Shown one piece after another: positions 42,313-50,686 of a stretch of 64,000 bases of DNA. Below the pieces are notes generated by a model. It saw only the letters and a list, made by a program, of their open reading frames with translations, was not told where the DNA came from and ran no database searches. The stretch lies in the NCBI GenBank assembly GCA_963777735.1, contig CAVZRQ010000001.1, forward strand, positions 124,001 through 188,000. The letters are read 5' to 3'. The DNA comes from ZC4RG30 sp963777735 (GTDB lineage: Bacteria; Pseudomonadota; Gammaproteobacteria; Steroidobacterales; Steroidobacteraceae). The position numbers and the translations under genes were made by a program. Within the stretch, counting starts at the first letter, position 1. Every line of letters begins with the position of its first letter.

Positions 42313-43662
42313 CTAGATAACCTGCGTCTCGCCGTGTGGCGAACCGTCGGGCTCTCCGTCCGAGGTGGTGGACGGGTGATTGCCGGTCTGCCCGGTGCGC
42401 AGGCTGCTGCGCTCGTCCACGTAGATCAGGTCGTGTTTGCCGATGGTGATGACGTCACCATCATTGAGATTGTGGCGCCGCACACGCTTGGACTTCACCA
42501 CGATGCCATTGGTGCTGTTGAGGTCCTCGACGATGCAGGCATTGGTCTTGGTGATCACCTGGCAGTGATGGCGGCTGACGAAGCGGCTGTCGATCTGCAG
42601 ATCGTTGTCCGGCGTGCGTCCCACGATGGTGCGCCCCATTCGCAGCGGCAGTTCGCCGACCGTCCGGCCTTCGGTCACGACCACCAGTTTGGCCAGCGGA
42701 TGGTCAGGCACGCCTTCATGGCGCCCGGTGTCATCCGTGCCGATGTACAGCTCCGGGCCCTTCTGGCTGGTGCCGGCATGGGTGCCAAAGCGGCCCGTAT
42801 TGCCCGGGTCGCGTGCCGAATCCGGGTTGCTCCGCGCGCTGTTGCGCGCAGAAAATTCCGGCCACTGGAGCTCTTCGATGGCCGACTCCACGTCTTCCAG
42901 CAGCACCTGGTCCCGATCTGAAGTGAATGCCGACATCATCGCTGTTTCACACAACGTGTTGATCAGGCGCGGCACGCCTCCGGAATAGCGATACAGCAAC
43001 GGGAAGGTCTCTTCCGCGAAGATGGTGCGACCGTTCGAGCCAGCCACCTCAAGGCGATGCAGCACGTAGGCCTTCATGTCCTCGCGCGTCAGCGCCGTGA
43101 GGTGAAAGCGCAGGCGCACACGTTGTGCCAGCTGCACCAGTTCCGGGGAGTCGAGCTTGGCGTTGAGTTCGGGCTGGCCCGCCAGGATGATGCGCAGCAC
43201 CTTGTCCTTGGTGGTCTCGACGCCGGACAGCATGCGCACTTCCTCGAGTGTGCGCAGCGACAGGTTCTGGGCCTCGTCGATGATCAGCAGCACCTTGCGA
43301 CCCGCCGCGTATTGCTCGATCAGGAATGCGTTGAGCGTCGCGATCAGCTCCGCCTTCTTCATCTTGAAGGGCGTGAAGCCGAACTGCACCAGCACCGCCT
43401 GCAGGAATTCCAGTGACGAGACCTGGGTCTGGTTGATCTGCGCGACCACCACGTCTTTTTCCAGTTCGGCCAGGAAGGTCTCGATCAGGGTGGTCTTGCC
43501 GGCACCGATTTCGCCGGTGATGACCACGAAACCATCCGTGAACCAGACGGTGGACTCCATGTACGCCTTGGCGCGGGAGTGGTTCTTGGACAGATAAAGG
43601 AATTCAGGGTCGGGACTCAGCCTGAAAGGCAGTTCCTTGAGCTTGAACAGTTCCGTGTACAT
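42313..43662 (-). CDS. ExeA/GspA-like AAA ATPase with C-terminal FHA domain
   Basis: A 449-aa cytosolic protein. Residues of about 1-270 form an ExeA-type AAA domain with Walker A GEIGAGKTT (50-58), Walker B LLIIDEAQNLS and a sensor region ending in GVPRLINTLCETAMM. After a linker of about 50 residues comes an FHA phosphothreonine-binding domain (about 330-420: GRTIVGRTPDNDLQI, VSRHHCQV, NSTNGIVV). There is no membrane segment or peptidoglycan-binding domain, unlike GspA. A role in assembling an envelope machine under Ser/Thr kinase control is an inference. Confidence 0.9.
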   Translation of the reverse strand: MYTELFKLKELPFRLSPDPEFLYLSKNHSRAKAYMESTVWFTDGFVVITGEIGAGKTTLIETFLAELEKDVVVAQINQTQVSSLEFLQAVLVQFGFTPFKMKKAELIATLNAFLIEQYAAGRKVLLIIDEAQNLSLRTLEEVRMLSGVETTKDKVLRIILAGQPELNAKLDSPELVQLAQRVRLRFHLTALTREDMKAYVLHRLEVAGSNGRTIFAEETFPLLYRYSGGVPRLINTLCETAMMSAFTSDRDQVLLEDVESAIEELQWPEFSARNSARSNPDSARDPGNTGRFGTHAGTSQKGPELYIGTDDTGRHEGVPDHPLAKLVVVTEGRTVGELPLRMGRTIVGRTPDNDLQIDSRFVSRHHCQVITKTNACIVEDLNSTNGIVVKSKRVRRHNLNDGDVITIGKHDLIYVDERSSLRTGQTGNHPSTTSDGEPDGSPHGETQVI

Positions 43663-43668
43663 GGCCCG

Positions 43669-44763
43669 TCAGATCTTACGGGATTCGATCCGGCGCAACA
43701 GGGTCGCCGCCCGGTTATCAGCGGCCTTTGCGGTTGATTCCACAATCGTGAGGTGCCCCAGCTTGCGACCGGGGCGCGCGGTCTTGCCATAATCGTGCAG
43801 GTGCAGCCCGGGAATGGCCAGCAGGTCTGCCCGCTCCGGCATGGTGCCGATCAGGTTCAGCATGGCGCTGTGCCCCCGGGCCGCGGTGCTGCCCAGTGGC
43901 AGGCCCGCAATGGCCCGCAGGTGGTTCTCGAACTGGCTGGTTACCGCGCCTTCAATCGTCCAGTGCCCGGAATTGTGGACTCGCGGCGCCATTTCGTTGG
44001 CCAGCAGACGCCCCCGGCAAACGAAGAACTCGATGGTCAGCACGCCAACGTAGTCGAAATGGTTCATGACCTTGCGCAGGGTGCGTCGCGCTGCAGCTTC
44101 GAGCGTGGCCGATTTCCAGGGCGCGCGTGTCAGCCGCAGAATGCCGTCCTTGTGCAGGTTGCGGTTGAGCGGATACATCGCGAACTCGCCGCGTTGACCG
44201 CGTACCGCGATGGCCGACACTTCGTAGTCGAATGGCACCATCTCTTCGTAAATCAGCGGCGCATTGCCGAGTGCGTCCCAGGCTGCGTCGATATCGGTGG
44301 TCTTGCGCAACACCTGCTGGCCCTTGCCGTCGTAACCCATGCGGCGTGTCTTGAGTACGCCGGGCAGGCCGATCTCGCGCACGGCACGTTGCAGGTCAGC
44401 GTGGGAATCCACCGCCTGGGTGCGGTTGGTGGGTATGCGCAGCTTCGCAAACAGCGCTTTTTCCTGCAGCCGGTCCTGCGCGGTGGACAAGGCGAGGCGC
44501 GGCGGTGCGATCCGCGCTCGCGATTCGAGGTGATCCAGCGCTTCGCCGGGCACGTTCTCCCAGTCGAAGGTGATCACGCTGCAGCGATCGGCCAGCAATG
44601 CGAGCAGCTTCGGGTCGGTGAAACTGCCGAGCAGTGAAGGCGCGACCTGGTGGGCGGGCGTACCGGCTTCGCGATCGAGAAACAGGAAGTCGAGGCCGAG
44701 CGGATAGCCGGCAAGCGCCATCATGCGGCCAAGCTGCCCGGCGCCGAGCACGCCGATGGTCAT
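43669..44763 (-). CDS. purK: N5-carboxyaminoimidazole ribonucleotide synthase PurK
   Basis: ATP-grasp enzyme of purine synthesis that carboxylates AIR with bicarbonate. The 364-aa protein starts MTIGVLGAGQLGRMMALAGYPLG. It contains GLPGVLKTRRMGYDGKGQQVL and the ATP-grasp end FFVCRGRLLANEMAPRVHNSGHWTIEG. The ATG overlaps the purE stop by 4 nt, so PurE and PurK are translationally coupled. Confidence 0.97.
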   Translation of the reverse strand: MTIGVLGAGQLGRMMALAGYPLGLDFLFLDREAGTPAHQVAPSLLGSFTDPKLLALLADRCSVITFDWENVPGEALDHLESRARIAPPRLALSTAQDRLQEKALFAKLRIPTNRTQAVDSHADLQRAVREIGLPGVLKTRRMGYDGKGQQVLRKTTDIDAAWDALGNAPLIYEEMVPFDYEVSAIAVRGQRGEFAMYPLNRNLHKDGILRLTRAPWKSATLEAAARRTLRKVMNHFDYVGVLTIEFFVCRGRLLANEMAPRVHNSGHWTIEGAVTSQFENHLRAIAGLPLGSTAARGHSAMLNLIGTMPERADLLAIPGLHLHDYGKTARPGRKLGHLTIVESTAKAADNRAATLLRRIESRKI

Positions 44764-45254
44764 GCCGGATCGCGCGGGTCGGGCTGCGCCAGCACGGCGT
44801 CGGTCTGGGCCTGGCGGAATGCTGTCAGCGCTGCGGCGACGCGCGCGTCGTGCAGCGCCACGATGGCTGCGGCAAACAGGGCGGCATTGGCAGCCCCCGC
44901 TGCACCGATGGCAAAGGTAGCCACCGGAATGCCCTTGGGCATCTGCACGATCGACAGCAATGAATCGATGCCGTTCAGGGTTTTCGACTGCACCGGCACG
45001 CCCAGCACCGGCACTCGCGTCTTGGCGGCCGCCATGCCGGGCAGGTGCGCGGCACCACCGGCGCCCGCGATGATCGCCGCGAGGCCGCGGCCCTCAGCCT
45101 TGCTGGCGTAGTCGAACAGCAGGTCTGGTGTGCGGTGCGCGGAAACGACCTTCACCTCGTGCGGCACGCCGAGCTGTTCGAGCAGCTGCGCGGCAGGCTG
45201 GAGAGTCTCCCAGTCTGACTTCGAGCCCATGATGATGCCGACCAGAGGGTTCAT
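44760..45254 (-). CDS. purE: N5-carboxyaminoimidazole ribonucleotide mutase PurE
   Basis: Class I PurE, 164 aa, moving the carboxylate made by PurK to give CAIR. The family motifs are IIMGSKSDWETL, VVSAHRTPD, IAGAGGAAHLPGM and VQMPKGIPVATFAIG. It lies between darP and purK with 4-nt overlaps on both sides. Confidence 0.97.
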   Translation of the reverse strand: MNPLVGIIMGSKSDWETLQPAAQLLEQLGVPHEVKVVSAHRTPDLLFDYASKAEGRGLAAIIAGAGGAAHLPGMAAAKTRVPVLGVPVQSKTLNGIDSLLSIVQMPKGIPVATFAIGAAGAANAALFAAAIVALHDARVAAALTAFRQAQTDAVLAQPDPRDPA

Positions 45255-45562
45255 TTGCGAAGTCTAGCACGCGTGTTCTGCGCGTCGATTTGTGCAGCCA
45301 GCGCAGCTTCCAGCGCATCCATGTCGATGTCGCGCATCAGCTTGCCGATGAACTGGTACTGCCGGCCGAGTGCGCCGCGACTGCGCAGTCGTTGCGCTTC
45401 GGCGATGGCATCCCGGATGGCATCGGAAAGCGGCAGCGGATCAAGCTCATCCTGCCGCATGTGTGTCAACCGCTCGCCCAGTTTCTGCGCCGCATGGGCG
45501 GCCCGCTTGCGCGAGCTCTTGCTGGGTGGGTAATCCTGTTCGGCGTCGTCGAGTTCTGTCAT
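45251..45562 (-). CDS. darP: DarP/YjgA-like ribosome biogenesis factor (DUF615), short form
   Basis: Homologue of the 50S-assembly factor YjgA/DarP. It has 103 aa against about 180 in E. coli. The conserved part is present: KLGERLTHMRQDELDPLPLSD, AIAEAQRLRSRGALGRQYQFIGKLMRD. The C-terminal half is missing. The stop overlaps the purE start, and no leftover homology is visible downstream, so this is a true short gene rather than a frameshift. ATG 45562 gives the family-like acidic N-terminus. It is divergent from pmbA, as in E. coli. Confidence 0.85.
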   Translation of the reverse strand: MTELDDAEQDYPPSKSSRKRAAHAAQKLGERLTHMRQDELDPLPLSDAIRDAIAEAQRLRSRGALGRQYQFIGKLMRDIDMDALEAALAAQIDAQNTRARLRK

Positions 45563-45580
45563 GCCGTACAATTATGGACT

Positions 45581-46927
45581 ATGTCCCAGGCCGTCGACGC
45601 ATCCAGAATCCCCGAACTTCGCGATATCGTGGCTTTTGCCCTGCAGGAGGCAAGCACTGCGGGTGCTTCCCAGGCGGAGGCCGATGTGAGCCTCCAGCAG
45701 GGCCTGAACGTCAGCGTTCGCCTGGGCGAGGTGGAAACCATTGAATACCAGCGCGACCGGGCGCTGGGAATCACCGTGTATTTCAATGGCGCCAAAGGCT
45801 CCGCCAGCAGCGCCGACCTGCGGCCGGAGGCTGTGCGGGCGATGGTGGCGAAGGCCTGCTCCATCGCCACCTTCACCGCGCGCGACGAATTCGCCGGACT
45901 GGCCGATGCCGCGGACATGGCCCGCGATCTGCCCGAACTCGATCTCTACCATCCCTGGGCGCTCACGCCGGAGGCCGCCATCGAAATGGCGACGGCCTGC
46001 GAGGCCGCGGGCATGGCCGTGGATCCGCGCCTGACGAACTCCGAGGGTGCGTCGGTTTCCACGCACCGCGGCGTGCGCGTGTATGGCAACTCCCACGGGT
46101 TTCTCGCCGGCTTTCCCACCACCAGCCACAGCATCAGCTGCGTGCTGCTGGCTCAGGAAGGCGACGACATGCAGCGCGACTACTGGTACACCGCTGCGCG
46201 CGCCGCCACCGGCCTCGACGATCTGGAGCAGGTCGGCCGCCGGGCCGGGCAACGTGCCATTGCACGCCTCGGCGCGAGGCAGATCAGCACGCGCAAGGCG
46301 CCTGTGCTGTTTGCAGCCGATATAGCTCGGGGCTTCTTCGGGCACCTGGTGTCGGCGGTGCGCGGCTCCAGCCAGTATCGCAAATCGTCATTCCTGCTGG
46401 GTGCGGCGGGCGAACAGGTGCTGCCGGATTTCGTGCAGATGCAGGAACGCCCGCACCTGCCGCGCGCCATGGCCAGCAGCCCATTCGATTCAGAAGGCGT
46501 GGCCACACGTGATCGCGAGCTGGTGCGCAACGGCGTGCTGCAGGGTTATGTGCTGGGCAGCTACTCGGCACGCAAGCTCGGCCTGCACACCACCGGCAAT
46601 GCCGGCGGCATTCACAACCTGCTGGTAACCAGCTCCGCCGGGTTGCTGGATCTGCCGGCGCTGTTTGCCCGCATGGGTTCCGGTCTGTATGTCACCGAAC
46701 TCATGGGGCAGGGCGTGAACGGCGTCACCGGCGATTACTCACGCGGTGCCACCGGCTTCTGGGTGGAGAACGGAGAGCTCGCTTATCCGGTGCACGAGGT
46801 GACCGTGGCCGGCAATCTGAAGGCCATGTATCGCGGTGTGCAGGCGCTGGGATCGGATATCGACCTGCTGGGTGCCATCCGCACCGGAGCAGTGCTGGTG
46901 GACGAAGTCACCATAGCCGGCGGCTGA
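45581..46927 (+). CDS. pmbA: Metalloprotease accessory subunit PmbA/TldE
   Basis: A 448-aa partner of TldD that shapes the protease chamber; it lacks the HExxxH zinc motif. Recognisable stretches are GITVYFNGAKGSASSADL, FDSEGVATRDRELVRNGVLQGY and MGQGVNGVTGDYSRGATGFWVENGE. I chose ATG 45581 (MSQAVDASRIPEL), 18 bp from the divergent darP start; the upstream extension overlaps darP. Confidence 0.96.
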   Translation: MSQAVDASRIPELRDIVAFALQEASTAGASQAEADVSLQQGLNVSVRLGEVETIEYQRDRALGITVYFNGAKGSASSADLRPEAVRAMVAKACSIATFTARDEFAGLADAADMARDLPELDLYHPWALTPEAAIEMATACEAAGMAVDPRLTNSEGASVSTHRGVRVYGNSHGFLAGFPTTSHSISCVLLAQEGDDMQRDYWYTAARAATGLDDLEQVGRRAGQRAIARLGARQISTRKAPVLFAADIARGFFGHLVSAVRGSSQYRKSSFLLGAAGEQVLPDFVQMQERPHLPRAMASSPFDSEGVATRDRELVRNGVLQGYVLGSYSARKLGLHTTGNAGGIHNLLVTSSAGLLDLPALFARMGSGLYVTELMGQGVNGVTGDYSRGATGFWVENGELAYPVHEVTVAGNLKAMYRGVQALGSDIDLLGAIRTGAVLVDEVTIAGG

Positions 46928-46931
46928 GACC

Positions 46932-48245
46932 TCAGGCCGCCGGGCGATCCGAGATCAGATCGGCGAGCGTGCGTTCGCCACAGACTTTGCGCCAGGCGCG
47001 TTCCATGTCTTCCTGCAGGTCCAGCACACCCGGTGCCGATAGCCGCGGGTGTGGGTCATGCCCGGTGCGCCGCGTGCGAGCGGTGTGGATGATTTCCGCC
47101 AGCGAAATGCTGCTGATTTCGCGGCCAGGAAACAGCTTGCCGTCGTCCGACTGCGCAAGCAGACCTTTACGCTCCAGGTGTTCGGCCATGTCGGCGATGG
47201 CGATGCCCGGCAGGGCCAGCGCGCGGCTCAGCTTCTCGAGCGTCCAGGGCGGGTCGCCGGCGCGGTGTCCCATTGCCACTCGCGCCATGATGTCGAGCGC
47301 CAGGCGTTCCTGTTCATTGCCGGAAAGTCGCAGCAGGGAATGGCCCAGACGCAGGTAGTTCGGGTTCTGCAGGTAGAACGCCAGTTGCGCGCCGGCCAGC
47401 AGGATCAGCCAGCCGAGGTAGGTCCACAGGAACACCGCCACCACGACCGCGAAGCCGGCATAAACCAGCGTCAGGCGCGAGGTGTAGATCACCATCGCCG
47501 TAAAGGCCTTGCCGGTCGCCGCCCACAGGATGCCTGCGGCCAGCGCGCCCCCGAACGCGGGCAGGAAGCGCACGCGCGTATTCGGCATCAGTATGTAGAT
47601 GCCGGTAAACAGCCCGGTAACGATGGCATAGGGCGCGAGCTCGATCAGGATCTGCATCGCCTTCGCGCCGAAGGTGAAATCCTCCAGTGTGTAGCTCGCC
47701 ACGCTGTCGAATGCGAGTTTGGAGAAGGTGATCACCGTTGCGACCACCAGCGGGCCAATGGTGACCAGCGCCACGAACTCCATGACCCGGCGCGGGATGC
47801 TGCGGGCGCGCCGGACGCGCCACACGAAATTCATGCTGTCCTCGACCTTCTTCACCGTGCCGACCAGCGTCCACAACAGCAGCACGAGACCCACCACACC
47901 AACCAGCCCGCCACTGACTTTCTCGGCCAGTTCCATCAGACGGTGCACGATCTGCGGACCTGCCTCGCCGACCGGGCGGAAGAATTCCAGCAGGAAGGGC
48001 TCCATCTCGCGATGTGCGCCGAAAGCCTTGAGCACCGCGAAACTCAGGGCGATCAGCGGTATCAGCGCCAGCAGCGTGGCGTACACAAGTCCGGTGGCGC
48101 GCAGCGTCAGCTCGCCGCCGATGATGTCGCGCAGGATCGCGTAGGGATATCGAAGGATGCGCAGCAGCCTGGCCAGCGGGTTCTGCTGCAGGGTGTGTGG
48201 CCCGAACAGCCCGTGGTCCAGAAGTTTCCAGAATTGCTGCCACAT
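46932..48245 (-). CDS. YihY/BrkB-family inner-membrane protein
   Basis: A 437-aa protein. The N-terminal 300 residues form a YihY/BrkB domain with about six membrane segments (GLVYATLLALIPLIALSFAVLK; ILMPNTRVRFLPAFGGALAAGILW; VFLWTYLGWLILLAGAQLAF). The C-terminal part of about 120 residues is a cytosolic domain resembling a winged helix (LEKLSRALALPGIAIADMAEHLERKGLL). The function of the family is unsettled; older names as RNase BN are wrong. It is convergent with pmbA. Confidence 0.9.
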   Translation of the reverse strand: MWQQFWKLLDHGLFGPHTLQQNPLARLLRILRYPYAILRDIIGGELTLRATGLVYATLLALIPLIALSFAVLKAFGAHREMEPFLLEFFRPVGEAGPQIVHRLMELAEKVSGGLVGVVGLVLLLWTLVGTVKKVEDSMNFVWRVRRARSIPRRVMEFVALVTIGPLVVATVITFSKLAFDSVASYTLEDFTFGAKAMQILIELAPYAIVTGLFTGIYILMPNTRVRFLPAFGGALAAGILWAATGKAFTAMVIYTSRLTLVYAGFAVVVAVFLWTYLGWLILLAGAQLAFYLQNPNYLRLGHSLLRLSGNEQERLALDIMARVAMGHRAGDPPWTLEKLSRALALPGIAIADMAEHLERKGLLAQSDDGKLFPGREISSISLAEIIHTARTRRTGHDPHPRLSAPGVLDLQEDMERAWRKVCGERTLADLISDRPAA

Positions 48246-48269
48246 GTAGGGTTGGCCGTTCGAGGCGCT

Positions 48270-49190
48270 TCAGGCGAGAGGGGGGCCGGTGAGCCGGCGC
48301 AATGCCTCTTCATAGATCGCGGTGGTCTGCGCGATGACTGTTGCCGGCAGGCGCGGACCGGGCGCCTTCTTGTTCCAGTCCAGGGTTTCCAGGTAATCGC
48401 GCACGAGCTGTTTGTCGAACGAGGGCGGACTGATGCCCACCTGGTAGCTGCTGGCCGGCCAGAATCGCGAGGAATCCGGTGTCAGTGCTTCATCGATGAG
48501 GATCAGCTCGCCATCCGGGGCCAGCCCGAACTCGAATTTCGTGTCGGCGATGATGATGCCGCGCCGCGCAGCGTGTTCGGCCGCGAAGTGATACAGCGCG
48601 ATGGCGGTATCACGTACCCGCTCTGCCATGGGCCTGCCCACCAGGGCGGCTGCTGTTTCGAAACTGATGTTCTCGTCGTGATCGCCCACGGCAGCCTTGG
48701 TGGCCGGCGTGAAGATGGTCGTGGGGAGTTTTTCCGCCTGGCGCAGGCCGGAAGGCAGGGCGATTCCGCAAACCTGCCCCGTTGCCTGGTAGTCCTTCCA
48801 GCCGGAGCCGATCAGGTAGCCGCGCACCACCGCTTCGATGGGCAGGGCCTTCAGGCGGCGCGCGACAACGCTGCGGCCCTCCACCAGGGCGCGTTCTGCG
48901 GCATCTGGCAGCACGTCGGCCAGCGGCCGATCGAGCAGGTGGTTCGGAATGATGTGTCCGGTGCGCGCGAACCAGAAGTTCGAGATGCTGTTGAGGATGC
49001 GGCCCTTGCCGGGAATCGGATCCGGAAGAATCACGTCAAATGCCGACAAACGGTCGGTGGCGACGATCAACAGGCTGTGTTCGTCAATGGCATACACATC
49101 ACGCACTTTGCCGCGGTGGATGCGTTGCAGGGAGGAGAGCTGGGTTTCGTGCACGGAGTTGGGGGCTGCAGTATTCAAGCTTGCTACCAT
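48270..49190 (-). CDS. purC: SAICAR synthase PurC
   Basis: Phosphoribosylaminoimidazole-succinocarboxamide synthase, about 306 aa, ATP-dependent. The motifs are HRGKVRDVYAID, TDRLSAFDVILPDPIPGKG, VVRGYLIGSGWKDY and IIIADTKFEFGL. The start is uncertain. ATG 49190 leaves 24 residues before HRGK and lies only 7 bp from the divergent djlA ATG. GTG 49154 gives the usual shorter N-terminus but has no clear ribosome-binding site. Confidence 0.95.
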   Translation of the reverse strand: MVASLNTAAPNSVHETQLSSLQRIHRGKVRDVYAIDEHSLLIVATDRLSAFDVILPDPIPGKGRILNSISNFWFARTGHIIPNHLLDRPLADVLPDAAERALVEGRSVVARRLKALPIEAVVRGYLIGSGWKDYQATGQVCGIALPSGLRQAEKLPTTIFTPATKAAVGDHDENISFETAAALVGRPMAERVRDTAIALYHFAAEHAARRGIIIADTKFEFGLAPDGELILIDEALTPDSSRFWPASSYQVGISPPSFDKQLVRDYLETLDWNKKAPGPRLPATVIAQTTAIYEEALRRLTGPPLA

Positions 49191-49197
49191 AAACCAT

Positions 49198-49959
49198 ATG
49201 CAGTGGACGGGAAAACTCATCGGCGGCGCCCTGGGCCTGGCGCTCGGGCCGCTTGGCGCGGCACTCGGTGCGGCCATCGGGCATCAGTATGATGTCAACG
49301 TCGAGCGGCGGGGCGCGCGTCCTGCTGGCGAGCAGTTCTTCCTCAGCACTTTCCGCCTCATGGGGCATGTGGCGAAAGCCGACGGCCGCGTCACGGAGCG
49401 GGAGATTGCAGCCGCGCGTGGCGTGATGCAGAGCCTGCGCCTGAATGCGGCGCAGGTGCAGCTGGCGATTGCCCTGTTTTCCGAAGGCAAACTGCCGGAA
49501 TTCAGCGTCGAGCGGGAGATGAACGCCCTGCGTCTCGCCTGCCATTCCCAGCCCGAGATCCTGGTGGTGTTCGTGGAGATCCAGCTGCGCTTCGCACTGG
49601 CCGGCAGCGACATGACCGGTGGTGCCCGCAATCGGGTCGTGCAGGCAGCCAACCTGCTCGGCATCGCACCGCAGCTGTTTGCGCGCATGGAAGCGGCGCT
49701 GCGCGGTGGCGACGGACGTGCTGCCAGCGTCAACGATCAGATAGCGCGAACCGCCGCCGCGTATCGCACGCTGGAGGTCGATGCGGCCATTTCCAACGAA
49801 GAACTGACCCTCGCCTACCGTCGCCTGATGAGCCGCCACCACCCGGACAAACTCAAAGCCAACGGCCTGCCGGATTCGATGCTGGAACACGCCAAGCAGC
49901 GCACCCAGGCCATCCGCGAGGCCTATGAAATGCTGAAGGAACAGCGCGGCATCGGCTGA
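49198..49959 (+). CDS. djlA: DnaJ-like co-chaperone DjlA
   Basis: A 253-aa type III J-protein anchored in the inner membrane. The N-terminal hydrophobic segment (about 6-28) is rich in glycine. A TerB-like helical domain follows (about 45-150). The C-terminal J domain has the HPD motif at 215-217 (RHHPDKLKANG). It should stimulate DnaK at the membrane. No Shine-Dalgarno sequence is evident before ATG 49198, which almost abuts the divergent purC start. Confidence 0.93.
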   Translation: MQWTGKLIGGALGLALGPLGAALGAAIGHQYDVNVERRGARPAGEQFFLSTFRLMGHVAKADGRVTEREIAAARGVMQSLRLNAAQVQLAIALFSEGKLPEFSVEREMNALRLACHSQPEILVVFVEIQLRFALAGSDMTGGARNRVVQAANLLGIAPQLFARMEAALRGGDGRAASVNDQIARTAAAYRTLEVDAAISNEELTLAYRRLMSRHHPDKLKANGLPDSMLEHAKQRTQAIREAYEMLKEQRGIG

Positions 49960-50003
49960 GCAAGGCCATGGGCCAAAGCAGCAAGCTCGCGTAAACTCCC
50001 GCC

Positions 50004-50675
50004 ATGCCTGCTCAAAAGCCGTGGATCGCACCTTCCATCCTCTCCGCCAATTTCGCGCGCCTCGGCGCCGATGTCGATGCGGTGCTGGCCGCTGGCGCGG
50101 ACATCGTCCATTTCGACGTCATGGACAACCACTATGTGCCGAACCTCACCATCGGCCCGCTGGTCTGCGAGGCTTTGCGCAAGCACGGCGTGACGGCACC
50201 CATCGATGTGCACCTGATGGTGAAGCCGGTCGACCGCATCATTCCGGATTTCGCCAAGGCCGGCGCCTCGATCATCAGCTTCCATCCGGAGGCCAGCGAG
50301 CATGTGGATCGCACCATCGCGCTGATTCGCGAAAACGGCTGCCAGCCGGGCCTGGTGTTCAATCCCGCGACGCCGCTCGACTATCTCGATCACACGCTCG
50401 ACCAGATCGACCTGGTGCTGATCATGTCGGTGAATCCCGGTTTCGGCGGGCAGAAATTCATTCCCGGCGCGCTCGGCAAGCTCAGGGAAGTGCGGCGGCG
50501 CATTGATGCCAGCGGCAGGGCGGTGCGGCTGGAAATAGATGGCGGCGTGAAGGTCGACAACATCGGTGCCATCGCCGCGGCCGGCGCCGACACTTTCGTG
50601 GCGGGCTCGGCGATATTCAGCGAGAAGGACTACGGCGCCGTGATCAGCGCCATGCGCCGGAACATCGGCGCGTAA
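50004..50675 (+). CDS. rpe: Ribulose-phosphate 3-epimerase
   Basis: Pentose phosphate pathway TIM-barrel enzyme of 223 aa interconverting ribulose-5-P and xylulose-5-P. The metal and catalytic motifs are present: SILSANFARLG, HFDVMDNHYVPNLTIG, DVHLMV, MSVNPGFGGQKF and EIDGGV. It lies 44 nt after djlA and is convergent with crp. Confidence 0.97.
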   Translation: MPAQKPWIAPSILSANFARLGADVDAVLAAGADIVHFDVMDNHYVPNLTIGPLVCEALRKHGVTAPIDVHLMVKPVDRIIPDFAKAGASIISFHPEASEHVDRTIALIRENGCQPGLVFNPATPLDYLDHTLDQIDLVLIMSVNPGFGGQKFIPGALGKLREVRRRIDASGRAVRLEIDGGVKVDNIGAIAAAGADTFVAGSAIFSEKDYGAVISAMRRNIGA

Positions 50676-50686
50676 TTCCGGACGAC

